Source: Clostridium sp. CAG:354_28_25 | GTDB taxonomy: Bacteria; Bacillota; Clostridia; TANB77; CAG-508 | DNA length: 64,000 nucleotides | Direction: 5' to 3' | NCBI GenBank assembly: GCA_001915925.1 | Contig: MNRL01000018.1 | Coordinates: 1 to 64,000, forward strand | In this document: piece by piece, positions 34,504 to 45,057 of the stretch | How positions within the stretch are numbered: position 1 is the first letter of the stretch | Layout: every line of letters begins with the position of its first letter | Position numbers and translations under genes: made by a program | The notes under the pieces: model-generated | The model's input: the letters and a program-made list of their open reading frames with translations, nothing else | Databases searched by the model: none | What the model was told of the DNA's origin: nothing

Positions 34504-37122
34504 ATGGCACAAAAGATTGAAGAATTCGATATAAAAAAAGAATATGGAAATATAGCGCTAACTAATAAAAATGACTTTATAAATAAATATAAGGTAAACA
34601 TGGCTGGATTAACAGCTTCACAAGTAGCTGAAAATCAAAAAAAATATGGCACAAATCAAATAAGTGGTGCTAAACCTAAACGTTGGTATCATTACTTTTT
34701 TGAAAGCTTATTTAGTCCATTTAACGCAATACTTTTAGGTATAGCATTAGTTTTAATTTATACAGATATTATTTTACCTGCTATTCCAAACCCTGCCAAT
34801 ATAATAGTTATTATTTGTTTGGTTCTTATTAGTACTTTTCTTGAATTTTTTGAGGAATATCGTTCTAACAAAGCAGCCGAAAAATTAAAAGAAATGGTAG
34901 AAACAAAAGGTTCTGTAATAAGAAATGGCAAAAAAGAAAAAATTCCTTTTAAAGACTTTACTGTAGGTGATATTGTTTCACTATCTGCTGGGGATTTAGT
35001 TCCTGCAGATTTAAGAATACTAGAAGCCAAAGACTTATTTGTTGGACAATCATCTATTACTGGTGAATCTGACTCTATAAAAAAAGTTCCAGATTCTGAA
35101 CTAAAGTCAATTGATGAATTAGAAAGCATAACTGATCTAGATGATATATGTTTTATGGGAACAAATGTTGTGAGTGGCTCTGCCAAATGTGTTGTGGTAA
35201 AAGTTGCAGACGATACCTATTTTGGTAAAGTCGCACATACAATTACATCTGGTAAGCCAAAGACAGAATTTCAAAAAGGAATTGAAAATATAAGTAAATT
35301 ATTAACTAAATTCATGCTATTTATGATTCCACTTACTTTTATAGTTAATGCTTGGAAACATGATTTACTAGTAGCTTTTACTTTTTCTGTTGCAATAGCA
35401 ATAGGAATTACACCTTTACTACTCCCTGTAATTCTTTCTTCTTGTTTATCTAAAGGTGCTGTAAGAATGTCTAAAAAGAAAACTATTGTAAAAAAACTAG
35501 ATTCTGTTGAAAGTTTTGGTTCTATGAATGTCTTTTGTACAGATAAAACAGGAACTTTAACAGAAGATAAAATAGTTCTAGAAAAATACTTAGATATCCA
35601 TGGGGATGAAGATATTGAAGTATTAGAAGATGCATTTTTAAACTCTTATCATCAAACCGGCTTAGATGGAAATATAGATAAAGCAGTTATTTCGCGTGCA
35701 TTAGAAAATGGCTTAGACCATTTAAAAGATGACTATGCAGTTGTTGATGAGATTCCATTTGATTTCACTAGAAGAATGCTATCTGTTATAGTTACAGATA
35801 AATCAAGTCATTTAAAAATGATTACAAAAGGTGCTGTAGAAGAAATTTTAAATATTTGCACAAAAGTATCTTATAAAGATGAAATTTCTAATATTACACC
35901 AGAAATAAAAAAGAACATAAAAAAAATATCTACAGATTTAAATAAAGATGGTTTAAGAGTTATCGCTGTTTGTGAAAAAGATGTTACTGGTAAAGCAAAT
36001 TTTGATGTAAGTGACGAATCTAATATGATTCTTACAGGATTCATTGGCTTCTTAGATCCACCTAAAGAGTCTGCAGCTATGGCAATAAAACGTATGAACG
36101 AAGCTGGAATTAGAGTTATAGTTTTAACAGGAGACAATGCAGAAGTTACAAGCTGTATATGTAAAAAAGTTGGTATAAAAACAAGCAAAATTGTTCTTGG
36201 AAGCGATATTGACAAATTGCCTGATAATGGTGTAATTAGACTTTTAAAAAGAAAACACAATGTTTTTGCAAAATTATCACCTATTCAAAAAGCAAGAATT
36301 ATTCGTTTATTAAAAACAAGTGGTAATGTTGTAGGATATATGGGTGATGGCATTAATGATACACCTTCTCTTACTAATTCAGATGTTGGTGTCTCTGTAG
36401 ACACTGCTGTTGATATTGCAAAAGAAACTGCAGATATTATTTTACTTGAAAAAGATTTAAATGTTTTATTAGATGGTGTTACAGAAGGAAGAAAAACGTT
36501 TTCTAACTTATTAAAATACATTAAACTTGCTGTAAGCTTTAACTTTGGTGAAGTTATATCTGTATTGATTGCAAGTGTTTTATTACCATTCTTCCCTATA
36601 ACACCAATACAATTACTTGTACAAAGTCTTTTATATGACATTGGACAATTGACATTACCTTTTGATAATGTTGACTCAGATGCTTTAAAGAAACCTAGAA
36701 AATGGAGTATGCAAGCAATTAAAAGATTTATGATTGCAATGGGACCTTTAAGTTCTTGTTTTGATTTAATTGTATTTGCTATGTTATGGTTTGTATTTAA
36801 ATTAGGACCTGCTGATGCAGCATTATTCCAAACAATATGGTTCTCTTATGGTATAATATCTAATTTATTTGGATTGCATATTATTAGAACTGCTAAAGTT
36901 CCATTTATACAAAGTAATGCAGCAAAACCAGTATATATGTCATCTATAATAGTATCATTACTTGCAATTTTAGTTCCATTTACTCCATTAGGAGCTGCAA
37001 TTGGATTAGTTGCAATTCCATTAAAATATATGGCATTAATCTTCCTAACACCAGTTGTTTATTGTATAATTGCTCAATTTGCAAAACATAGATATATTAA
37101 AAAATATGGTGAATGGTTATAA
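34504..37122 (+). CDS. MgtA-like P-type ATPase (P3B magnesium transporter family)
   Basis: The protein (872 residues) pumps cations using ATP. It has the phosphorylation site DKTGTLTEDKI, the dephosphorylation loop TGES, the hinge GDGINDTPSL and about ten membrane helices. The phrase SVDTAVDIAKETADIILLEK after the hinge is typical of the MgtA/MgtB group, so magnesium import is likely. GGAGGAGG precedes the ATG at 34504. The 67-base gap upstream is too short for a magnesium riboswitch. An intrinsic terminator follows at 37199-37243. Confidence 0.87.
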   Translation: MAQKIEEFDIKKEYGNIALTNKNDFINKYKVNMAGLTASQVAENQKKYGTNQISGAKPKRWYHYFFESLFSPFNAILLGIALVLIYTDIILPAIPNPANIIVIICLVLISTFLEFFEEYRSNKAAEKLKEMVETKGSVIRNGKKEKIPFKDFTVGDIVSLSAGDLVPADLRILEAKDLFVGQSSITGESDSIKKVPDSELKSIDELESITDLDDICFMGTNVVSGSAKCVVVKVADDTYFGKVAHTITSGKPKTEFQKGIENISKLLTKFMLFMIPLTFIVNAWKHDLLVAFTFSVAIAIGITPLLLPVILSSCLSKGAVRMSKKKTIVKKLDSVESFGSMNVFCTDKTGTLTEDKIVLEKYLDIHGDEDIEVLEDAFLNSYHQTGLDGNIDKAVISRALENGLDHLKDDYAVVDEIPFDFTRRMLSVIVTDKSSHLKMITKGAVEEILNICTKVSYKDEISNITPEIKKNIKKISTDLNKDGLRVIAVCEKDVTGKANFDVSDESNMILTGFIGFLDPPKESAAMAIKRMNEAGIRVIVLTGDNAEVTSCICKKVGIKTSKIVLGSDIDKLPDNGVIRLLKRKHNVFAKLSPIQKARIIRLLKTSGNVVGYMGDGINDTPSLTNSDVGVSVDTAVDIAKETADIILLEKDLNVLLDGVTEGRKTFSNLLKYIKLAVSFNFGEVISVLIASVLLPFFPITPIQLLVQSLLYDIGQLTLPFDNVDSDALKKPRKWSMQAIKRFMIAMGPLSSCFDLIVFAMLWFVFKLGPADAALFQTIWFSYGIISNLFGLHIIRTAKVPFIQSNAAKPVYMSSIIVSLLAILVPFTPLGAAIGLVAIPLKYMALIFLTPVVYCIIAQFAKHRYIKKYGEWL

Positions 37123-37137
37123 TTGGTATTTTGAACA

Positions 37138-37159
37138 GGGATTTGGGGACGTTCCTTTC
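37138..37159. repeat. REP-like repeat, family A (half copy)
   Basis: GGGATTTGGGGACGTTCC and a few more bases, without the closing AAATCCC arm. Truncated copies like this show the family decays. Confidence 0.65.
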
Positions 37160-37198
37160 ATATTTGCTTAACTAAAATATGAATTCACTCCCATAAAC

Positions 37199-37243
37199 AA
37201 AAGCACTTTAAAGTGATATATATCACCTTAAAAGTGCTTTTTT
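37199..37243. terminator. Bidirectional terminator between P-type ATPase and adhesin
   Basis: Arms AAAAGCACTTTAAAGTGAT and ATCACCTTAAAAGTGCTTTT with a short AT loop and T runs on both sides, between two convergent genes. Confidence 0.82.
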
Positions 37244-37271
37244 AGTTATTTGTAATTTTCCGTTTGGATTA

Positions 37272-40200
37272 CTATTTCTTATTTATTTTTTTCTTTTGTC
37301 TTTTAGTAAGTACTACTGCATATCTTAATGTTATTGTTTCTAATGCTACTAATGCAATTAATGCAATTATTAAGCCTATTGGTAATTCTCCTGTTTCTAC
37401 AGAGATTATTACATTTGCATTTGATGTATTATCTTTATCATTGTTATCTCCAAATCCTGGTACATTTCCTGTTTCTACTAATTTTACTTCATTAGCCTTT
37501 TCTCCCATATTCTCTCCAGTTTGTTCCCAGTTTAATAATACTGTATATTCTTTTGTCTCTCCTACTCCTAGCTCTGGTATTACCTTTATTAATTTTCCTT
37601 CTTGTTCTTCCCATGTTCCGTCATTATTTGCTAGGCTCATTCCTTCTGGAATGTTCTCTTCTATTGTTGCGTTTCCTCTTACTTCTCCTGTGTTATTTAC
37701 TTTTATCTTGTATTCTACTTGTACACTTGTACTTTCTGTAGATTTTCTGTAAATTTCTACTTTTTCTAGTTTTCCATTTGTTGGAGCTCTTCTTTCACCA
37801 TTTACTATTATTCCTGTTATTTCTTTTTCTACTCCTATGTTAAATGGTTTAGCTTGGTAGTAATAATATAATTCTATCGTATTATTTACTACATCGTTTC
37901 CTTCTTCGTCTTTTACGATTTCTACTTTCATAGTTCCGTTTGGCTCTTCTGGACTTTCGATTAATGTGTAATACTCGAATTCTTTTGCTGTTGTTTCGTA
38001 TTTATCTTGATTATATCCTTCTATTACTATTTGGCTATTTTGTAGTTCTCCCGTTTCTGGATTTATCTCTTCTAATTCTTTTCCTGTTGCCTTTTCTACA
38101 TAGTGTACTATTACTTTTGCTGGTTGATTATAGTAGTAATTTACTACTATTTTTTCTTCTGTCATTGTTCCTTTTGCGTTTTCTGGTAATACATTATTTC
38201 CATCTTTATCTGTTGTAGCTACTATGTAGCTTAAGAAGTTTTTAGATGGTATATCGTATTCATCTCCTACATGTCCTTCATGCAATGTTGGCTTTTCTAA
38301 TTCTTCACCTGTTCTTATATCTATATGGTGTTCTTCTACTCCGGCTGATTTCTTTGCATAATAGTATGTTACAACTGTTCTGTTATTTGTTATATTTCCT
38401 TCTTCGTCTGTTTCTACTACCATTGTTCCATTTGCATTTGAAGGTACTTCTATTAAATCATATCCTTCAAATGTTTTTTGCTCTGTTGTATATTCATCTC
38501 CTTCGTGTTTAGTTTTATCTATTATTTGTTCTGTTAAAGGTTCTCCTGTTAATTTATCTATGTAGTTTACTTCTAACACTGCTTTTTTGATGTAATAGTA
38601 ATTTACTGTTACTAGTTCTTCTCCCATTGTTCCTTTTGCATTTTCTGGAAGCTTACTTTCTACTAAATCATATCCTTCAAATTCTTTGCTTGGTATGTTG
38701 TAGTCTTCTCCTACTTGTACATCATGGCTTTCTGTATATAATACTTTTCCTGTTTTATCATCTATGTGGTTTTCTATTAATCCTGTATATACTGGTTCAT
38801 AGTAGTAGATTAGTGTTTGTTCTTCTTTTGTCATCTCTATTGTTGTCTTTTCTGGAATTTCTACTAATTTGTATCCCACAAAGTCTTTTGAATTTGTTAC
38901 AAATTTATCTCCTACTAGACCTTCTTGTGTATATGGTTCTTCTAGGTCTTTTACTATTTCGTGTGTTTCTGGATTTCTTTCCACATACCTTACTGTTGCT
39001 TTTGTATTTTGTAGATAATAGTATGTTACTGTTATATCTTGTAATGTCATATTTCCTGTTTTATTACCACTGTCACTAACTAAAGTATATGTTTTTCCGT
39101 CTTTCTCGATTGTTTCTTTTCTATGTTCTGTATCTGTATTGTAACTGTCGTCTACATATCCTGTTATTTGCTCTTGACTGCTTAATACAACATTATTGCT
39201 ATCATCTGCGTCGTTATCTTTTTCCAAATAATTTATTAATACTTTTGCTGGTTTTAATCTGTAATAATATATTACTTCTTGTGGTTTTTCTTCGTTGTAT
39301 TTTTCTATTGTTCCTGTAGCATTTGCTGGTAATTTTTCTGCTACAAGTTCATATTTTTCATTTATGTTTTTAGCTTCTTCTGTAGTATATGGATCTCCTT
39401 CTTTTCCTTCTATTACTACATCTTGAACTTCTTGTCCTTGAGTATCTGGAACTCTTGTTGTTGTAGTACTTCCGTCTGTATTCATTATGTAATGATGTAC
39501 TGTTACTTTTCCATATTTATTTGTATTTGTTACTGTTTTATCTGCAACTACGCTATCATAGTATTTTAAGTCACCTTCTGTTTTTTCTTCTTCTTTTAAT
39601 GTATATACTATCTCTTGTTTATTTACATCATATTTTGGAAGGTTTTCGAATATATCATTCCATTTATTTGGATTTGTGCTATCTTGTGTTGTTGTACTTC
39701 CTTGTGTTCCTGGTTTTGCTAATTCTTTTGTATATTCGCTTCCATCACTTCCAGTTAACTTAAATACTACTCTTGTTGGACGTTTTCCTAATTTGTCTGA
39801 GTCATCTTCCCATATTTTACTTACTGGGATGTTTACTACAGATTTTATTACTGTTTCTGCTGTTGTTGTTACTCCTTCACTTCTCTTTTCTGGTGTTAGT
39901 AATTTTAATCGTCCATTTACTCTGTTTTCTATTTCTGTATTTCTATCATCTACATTTTTATATACTACTTTTATTGTTTTGTTTACTTCTATTTTTCCAC
40001 TTTCTACTTGTGTATAAGTGTCTATTCCTTCTACTACTTCTACCCATGTTATTGTATTATTAGCTTCGTTATATGTTCCTCCTGCTAACTCTGATTTTGT
40101 AGTATCTATTGGATATGGCAATTCATCTACTATTGTTATTTGTGCTTTTCCAATATAATCTTCTACCTGGGTAGTATATTTTATTTTGTATTCTATCTCT

Positions 40201-42626
40201 GCTGAAGGATTTTCTATTGCTTGTGTTGCTGTCTTTTCTATTTGTTCATCTATTATATTTGGCTCTACCTTTTTATATTCATATGTTACTTCTGTTAGCT
40301 TATCTATCATTGTTCCTTCCCAGTTGTCTGTTCTTGTTACATATTCATAATTTGCTGGTATTTCTTCACTTACTTCGGTAGTATAACTATCTCCATACTT
40401 TCCTGTTCCTTCTGCTGGAATGACTACATCTGGTGCAATTTTTTCTCTTGTTTCTGTATCTATATGATGTACTATTACTCCTGCTGAATCCTTCACTCTA
40501 TAGTAATATGTTACTACTGTTTCTGTTGGTGTATATACTCCTGTTGCATTTGAAGGCACTTCTACTAATTCATATTTGTCATTTAGCTCTTCTTGGCTTA
40601 TTGCATTTGTTGTATATTCTTCATTTTCTTTACCTTCATATTTTTCATCCTTTGCTTGTTCTCCATTTTCAAGTAATACAGGAGTTTCTGTTCCTTCTAT
40701 ATAATGATGTACTATTAATGGGATATCTTTTTCCTCATAATAATATGTTACTTCTTGTAACCCAGATTTATATGTTCCTGTTGCATTTGCTGGTAATACA
40801 AGATTTCCTTCTGTATCCTCTTCTAGTTGATATTTTTCTAGGTCTAAATGTGGTGATGTTGCATATGTTTCATCTATTTTGCCTTCTAATAGCTCATCTT
40901 CTGCTACTTTTGTCGTTGTATATTCTCCTTCTACTGTTTTTAGATAGTGATGTACAAGTACTTTTGCTTTTCCCATATTTGAAATAGTTACTTCATGATT
41001 TCCATCTGCTCTGAACTCTATTTCTATTGGTGTTTCTAATAATTCATATCCTTCTGGTGCTTCTATTTCTGTTATTTGATATTTTCCAAATGGTATTTGA
41101 GTTATCGCTTGTCCTTCACTATTTGTTGTTACTTCTGTATGATATAGCTCTGAATCGTTTAGAGTTATTTTTATACTATTTACAGTAAATTTATCTTCAC
41201 CAATACTTGTTGATGAATTTTTATAATATCCTAAGTGCAAGTAATACATTTGTCCACCTTGTAGGACTGTAGTGTAATCTTGGGCATCTTGTTCTCCAGA
41301 AATATATATAAATCTTACTGAACTTGTATTGTTTGTGCTATATGACACTCTATCTGTAGTAGTTGTTACTGTTGCATATCCATAATCACTACTCTGGCTT
41401 GATACTTGTGCATTTACTATCAAATTATATTTACCTGTATATTCTGTTAAATCTATTGGTATATATGAATTAGCTGTGGTATTATCTATTCCTTGATTGT
41501 TTGATTCGTATCCACCATTTTCATTTTGTATAAAATTATATGTTGAACCATTAGCACCATATACTTTTATACTATTTATAACTACTTGGTCTGCTCCTGT
41601 ATCTACACTGCTATCTTTTCTATATCCTAAATGTAAATAATATGTATTTCCACCAGTTAGTGCATTTGATGTATAGTCTTTTGCTGTTGTTACTGAGCTT
41701 GAAGTTCCTGATATATACATAAATCTTCCATTTGTATTGCTATATGTCGGTGCTGATGCACTAGTTGTTATTGTTGCATATCCATAATCTGGACTTTCAC
41801 TATACACTTGTGCATTTACTACCACTACATATTCTCCTTCTAGTCCAGTTAAATCAATTGGTATATATGAATTTGCTGTTGTATTTTGTTTTCCACTACT
41901 TCCGCCATTAGCTGTTTGATATGTTTTACTGTTTGTTGGAGTTAATGTTCCATCATCGTTTTGTACAAAATGATATGTTCCATTATTTGTTAATTCTCCT
42001 TGTACTCCTAATATTTCATTTTCTAAATCCGCTTCTACATATTCTGCACCGTTTGCAACTATTTCGCCTATTACATTTTCTGGTTCTGTTCTTTCTTCTA
42101 TTTGTTCTAGTTTAAATGTTGCTCCTTGTAATGGATTTTGTGTTTTGCTATCTACTTTATTTATTATTAGTTTATTATCTTTTAATGCATATGCTACTTC
42201 GATATGTTTGTCCTCTGTCATATTAGTAAATTGTGGCATTGTATATGTTCCATCTTCATTTTCTTCAAATTGCCATTCTTGTCCATTTACTGTTATTCCT
42301 ATAATTTCGTAATTTGTGTCTGGTGTCATTATTATTTCTTTTGTGTTTGACTCACCATATTTTACGGTTTCATACGGTTTCAAATCTTCCCCGGAAATAT
42401 TTCCACCTTTTGTACCATCAATTTCTTTTACATCTGTTGTTATTTTGAATTCTTTTCTACTATTTTCTACTGTTAGTTCTTGGATTTCTGGTACGCCTGT
42501 ATATGCACTCATTTTCAATATAATTCCATCATAAGCACCTTTTGTTAGTATACTACTCTTATCACTTATAAATTTTCCTTCATCATTACTGCCAGAATAA
42601 GATGGATATCCAAAATATCCAGCCAA
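37272..42626 (-). CDS. Giant adhesin, C-terminal part (MucBP repeats, wall sorting signal), frameshifted
   Basis: This is the third open frame of one broken gene. It starts inside a beta-propeller-type repeat (frame open from 42676; first listed start is TTG at 42626). It continues with an InlB/Cna-B-like segment and about ten MucBP-type repeats of about 70 residues. These repeats bear motifs such as VIVHHIDTETREKIAP and end VTYYYRVKD or similar. Two Ig-like or Cna-B domains are embedded at about 850-1000. The C-terminus has SVETGELP, a membrane helix and KRQKKK, a sorting-signal layout. No ribosome site precedes a start here, so independent translation is unlikely. Binding to mucus is inferred from the repeat family. 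Confidence 0.8.
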   Translation of the reverse strand: MAGYFGYPSYSGSNDEGKFISDKSSILTKGAYDGIILKMSAYTGVPEIQELTVENSRKEFKITTDVKEIDGTKGGNISGEDLKPYETVKYGESNTKEIIMTPDTNYEIIGITVNGQEWQFEENEDGTYTMPQFTNMTEDKHIEVAYALKDNKLIINKVDSKTQNPLQGATFKLEQIEERTEPENVIGEIVANGAEYVEADLENEILGVQGELTNNGTYHFVQNDDGTLTPTNSKTYQTANGGSSGKQNTTANSYIPIDLTGLEGEYVVVVNAQVYSESPDYGYATITTSASAPTYSNTNGRFMYISGTSSSVTTAKDYTSNALTGGNTYYLHLGYRKDSSVDTGADQVVINSIKVYGANGSTYNFIQNENGGYESNNQGIDNTTANSYIPIDLTEYTGKYNLIVNAQVSSQSSDYGYATVTTTTDRVSYSTNNTSSVRFIYISGEQDAQDYTTVLQGGQMYYLHLGYYKNSSTSIGEDKFTVNSIKITLNDSELYHTEVTTNSEGQAITQIPFGKYQITEIEAPEGYELLETPIEIEFRADGNHEVTISNMGKAKVLVHHYLKTVEGEYTTTKVAEDELLEGKIDETYATSPHLDLEKYQLEEDTEGNLVLPANATGTYKSGLQEVTYYYEEKDIPLIVHHYIEGTETPVLLENGEQAKDEKYEGKENEEYTTNAISQEELNDKYELVEVPSNATGVYTPTETVVTYYYRVKDSAGVIVHHIDTETREKIAPDVVIPAEGTGKYGDSYTTEVSEEIPANYEYVTRTDNWEGTMIDKLTEVTYEYKKVEPNIIDEQIEKTATQAIENPSAEIEYKIKYTTQVEDYIGKAQITIVDELPYPIDTTKSELAGGTYNEANNTITWVEVVEGIDTYTQVESGKIEVNKTIKVVYKNVDDRNTEIENRVNGRLKLLTPEKRSEGVTTTAETVIKSVVNIPVSKIWEDDSDKLGKRPTRVVFKLTGSDGSEYTKELAKPGTQGSTTTQDSTNPNKWNDIFENLPKYDVNKQEIVYTLKEEEKTEGDLKYYDSVVADKTVTNTNKYGKVTVHHYIMNTDGSTTTTRVPDTQGQEVQDVVIEGKEGDPYTTEEAKNINEKYELVAEKLPANATGTIEKYNEEKPQEVIYYYRLKPAKVLINYLEKDNDADDSNNVVLSSQEQITGYVDDSYNTDTEHRKETIEKDGKTYTLVSDSGNKTGNMTLQDITVTYYYLQNTKATVRYVERNPETHEIVKDLEEPYTQEGLVGDKFVTNSKDFVGYKLVEIPEKTTIEMTKEEQTLIYYYEPVYTGLIENHIDDKTGKVLYTESHDVQVGEDYNIPSKEFEGYDLVESKLPENAKGTMGEELVTVNYYYIKKAVLEVNYIDKLTGEPLTEQIIDKTKHEGDEYTTEQKTFEGYDLIEVPSNANGTMVVETDEEGNITNNRTVVTYYYAKKSAGVEEHHIDIRTGEELEKPTLHEGHVGDEYDIPSKNFLSYIVATTDKDGNNVLPENAKGTMTEEKIVVNYYYNQPAKVIVHYVEKATGKELEEINPETGELQNSQIVIEGYNQDKYETTAKEFEYYTLIESPEEPNGTMKVEIVKDEEGNDVVNNTIELYYYYQAKPFNIGVEKEITGIIVNGERRAPTNGKLEKVEIYRKSTESTSVQVEYKIKVNNTGEVRGNATIEENIPEGMSLANNDGTWEEQEGKLIKVIPELGVGETKEYTVLLNWEQTGENMGEKANEVKLVETGNVPGFGDNNDKDNTSNANVIISVETGELPIGLIIALIALVALETITLRYAVVLTKRQKKKINKK

Positions 42627-42666
42627 TACATATTGTCCGTTTTTGTCTTCTTCCAGTGCATTTATT

Positions 42667-45057
42667 TTAATATTTCCGCTTTGCTTTCAATGCATCTACT
42701 AATTGTATATTCCCATTCGAATCATATTTTACTATAAATTTTTGTCCACTTAATGTTGATTCTCCAATTTTTACATTATTTCCAGAACCTCCTATAGCAA
42801 TATAGTTACCATTAGCAGTCTGTTTAACAACATCTATATATGTTGTAGTATTATAACTCAATGTAGTTCCCCATACTGCTTTATCATTTTTATCAAATTT
42901 AATAATCATTCCATCTGTATCTCTACTATTATTAGATTCAAGTTTTATATCATCTAACTCTAAAGTGCCAGAAAAAGATCCTCCTAATATAAATCCACCA
43001 TCGGTAGTAATATTTACATTAGTTATTGATTCTCCTAATTCCTTTCGCCATATCACTTCTCCATTCTTATTAAATTTAAATATTTTTCCTTTTGAATCAC
43101 TTATGGTACGACCAAATAATATAAAAGAATCATTATTATATGTCTCTATCTGGACATCATTTAATTCATCAAAATTTTTTGCCCATTCCACATTTCCATC
43201 CTTATCATATTTTATTAAAAAAGAATTCTTTATCCCCGTAGTTGTTAATTCTATGTTGCCTACTTTTATTTTTCCATAGAAATATCCAGCGACAATAATT
43301 CCTCCATCTTTTGTTGAATCTACTGTTCGTATGTAATTACTATTGTCTCCCTCTATCATTTTTGCCCATTTTACATTTCCAATTTCATCAAACTTTATTA
43401 TCATACCATTTGAATCGCATGTTCCAATAAGCCTAATTCCATCCAAATCAATAATACTTTTTGTCGAACTACTATTAAAATACCCAACTGCTACAAGTTG
43501 CCCATCAGAGGTTTCAGTAACATCTTTTATATAATCTTCATAACGAGATCCAATTGTTCTTGCCCATATAACTTCTAGATTTTTATCATATTTTGCTACC
43601 ATTCCATCACTATATTTCGAACCATAGCTAATACTACTATTATTTTCTATCTTTATACTATCACTTAATTCAATATAATCAGATTCATAATCACCACCAA
43701 TGAAAAATCCTCCATCTTTTGTTTGTATTAATTCATTTATGTAGTCATCTTCATTTCCTCCACACTGATTTATATGATTAATTTGAGTACTACTCATCTC
43801 TCCTTCAGAATATTGTGCAATAATAGCATCGCTGGAACCGTAATTATCTAATATTGTATTTCCCGCATAAAATTTATTTGATGTTAAACTACCAGCTACT
43901 ATATATTTTTCTTTTTCTATTTCTATTACAGAAGTCACATCAACTATATTTTGAGTATATGCTTTTTCTATTTTCATACTGCTATTCATTTTTATCAAAA
44001 AGCCTAAATTTTCTTTAGCATTATTATTTTCTAATAACTTATTATTATCTGAACTAATTATTCCATTAAAATATCCAACAAGAACATATCCTCCATCTTC
44101 AGTTGAATTTATCGCTTCTAATGAAACTGTACTTGTGCTCAAAATTGTAGAAACATACTCAAAAACGCCATCGCTATTAAAGCTTATCATCATTCCGGCT
44201 GAATTATTAGTATTATTTTCTAATTTTTTTGTTTCGTTAATTATTATTGATGTAGAATTGAAATTTCCAGTCATTATAAATTTCCCATCTATTGTTTGTA
44301 TAACTTCAGTAACACTTTCTTTAGAATCTCCTCCTATACTTTTAGCCCATATTACTTCTCCTGTACTACTGTATTTTATTATTGCAATATCTTGTGAGCC
44401 TTTACTTTTCAAGGTTGTATTACCTACACTGCATTCTCCATTAAAATCGCTTACTACAATGTAATCTCTATTCTCTGTCTCTCTTGCAAATATATTAATT
44501 GGATAAACATATCCTGAAACATTTTCATTTAAAATATTTTTCCATTCAATTCCACCATCTTTATTGTATTTTATAATTATTCCTTTAGGTGTTCCTTCTA
44601 TGCTTCCATTTCTGTAATAACCTGTGGCTATGCAACCTCCATCACTAGTAGCAGTGATTGAAGTAATGTAATCCCACCATCCATCAGTGGTTGATTGTGC
44701 CCACTGTATATCTCCAAACTCATTATATTTTATTATCATTCCATCATATCCAGAGTCATTCTCTAATATATTACCATTCCCTAATTGTATATCACTTAAG
44801 AAATAGCCTCCGATAATATATCCATTATCTTCTGTTTGAGCAACTGATGTTATATAATCTTCTTTTTCTCCCCCTATGGTTTTAAGCCATTCTATTTCAC
44901 AATTCCTATTATATTTAATTAGCATTCCGTCATCTTCACCATTTCCAGTATTATTGGTACCATATAATTGTTCTCCGTCAAAATGACCTACACCTAACAT
45001 TCCGCCATCCGAGGTTTTTATAACTTGTTCTAATTTATCTGAACTAGTACCGTCCAT
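42667..45057 (-). CDS. Giant adhesin, middle part (about 13 beta-propeller-like repeats), frameshifted
   Basis: The second open frame of the broken adhesin gene. Its 796 residues consist of about 13 repeats of about 60 residues, each with the pattern GMIIKYDxxGxxxWAKxIGG...DGGxIVxGYF, similar to beta-propeller (SBBP-like) repeats. The first and last repeats are cut by the frame changes: the N-terminal W-A-K-T half lies in the previous frame and the C-terminal half of the last repeat continues in the next. The ATG at 45057 overlaps the previous frame by 14 bases and has no ribosome site of its own. As read, only part one would be made. Confidence 0.75.
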   Translation of the reverse strand: MDGTSSDKLEQVIKTSDGGMLGVGHFDGEQLYGTNNTGNGEDDGMLIKYNRNCEIEWLKTIGGEKEDYITSVAQTEDNGYIIGGYFLSDIQLGNGNILENDSGYDGMIIKYNEFGDIQWAQSTTDGWWDYITSITATSDGGCIATGYYRNGSIEGTPKGIIIKYNKDGGIEWKNILNENVSGYVYPINIFARETENRDYIVVSDFNGECSVGNTTLKSKGSQDIAIIKYSSTGEVIWAKSIGGDSKESVTEVIQTIDGKFIMTGNFNSTSIIINETKKLENNTNNSAGMMISFNSDGVFEYVSTILSTSTVSLEAINSTEDGGYVLVGYFNGIISSDNNKLLENNNAKENLGFLIKMNSSMKIEKAYTQNIVDVTSVIEIEKEKYIVAGSLTSNKFYAGNTILDNYGSSDAIIAQYSEGEMSSTQINHINQCGGNEDDYINELIQTKDGGFFIGGDYESDYIELSDSIKIENNSSISYGSKYSDGMVAKYDKNLEVIWARTIGSRYEDYIKDVTETSDGQLVAVGYFNSSSTKSIIDLDGIRLIGTCDSNGMIIKFDEIGNVKWAKMIEGDNSNYIRTVDSTKDGGIIVAGYFYGKIKVGNIELTTTGIKNSFLIKYDKDGNVEWAKNFDELNDVQIETYNNDSFILFGRTISDSKGKIFKFNKNGEVIWRKELGESITNVNITTDGGFILGGSFSGTLELDDIKLESNNSRDTDGMIIKFDKNDKAVWGTTLSYNTTTYIDVVKQTANGNYIAIGGSGNNVKIGESTLSGQKFIVKYDSNGNIQLVDALKAKRKY

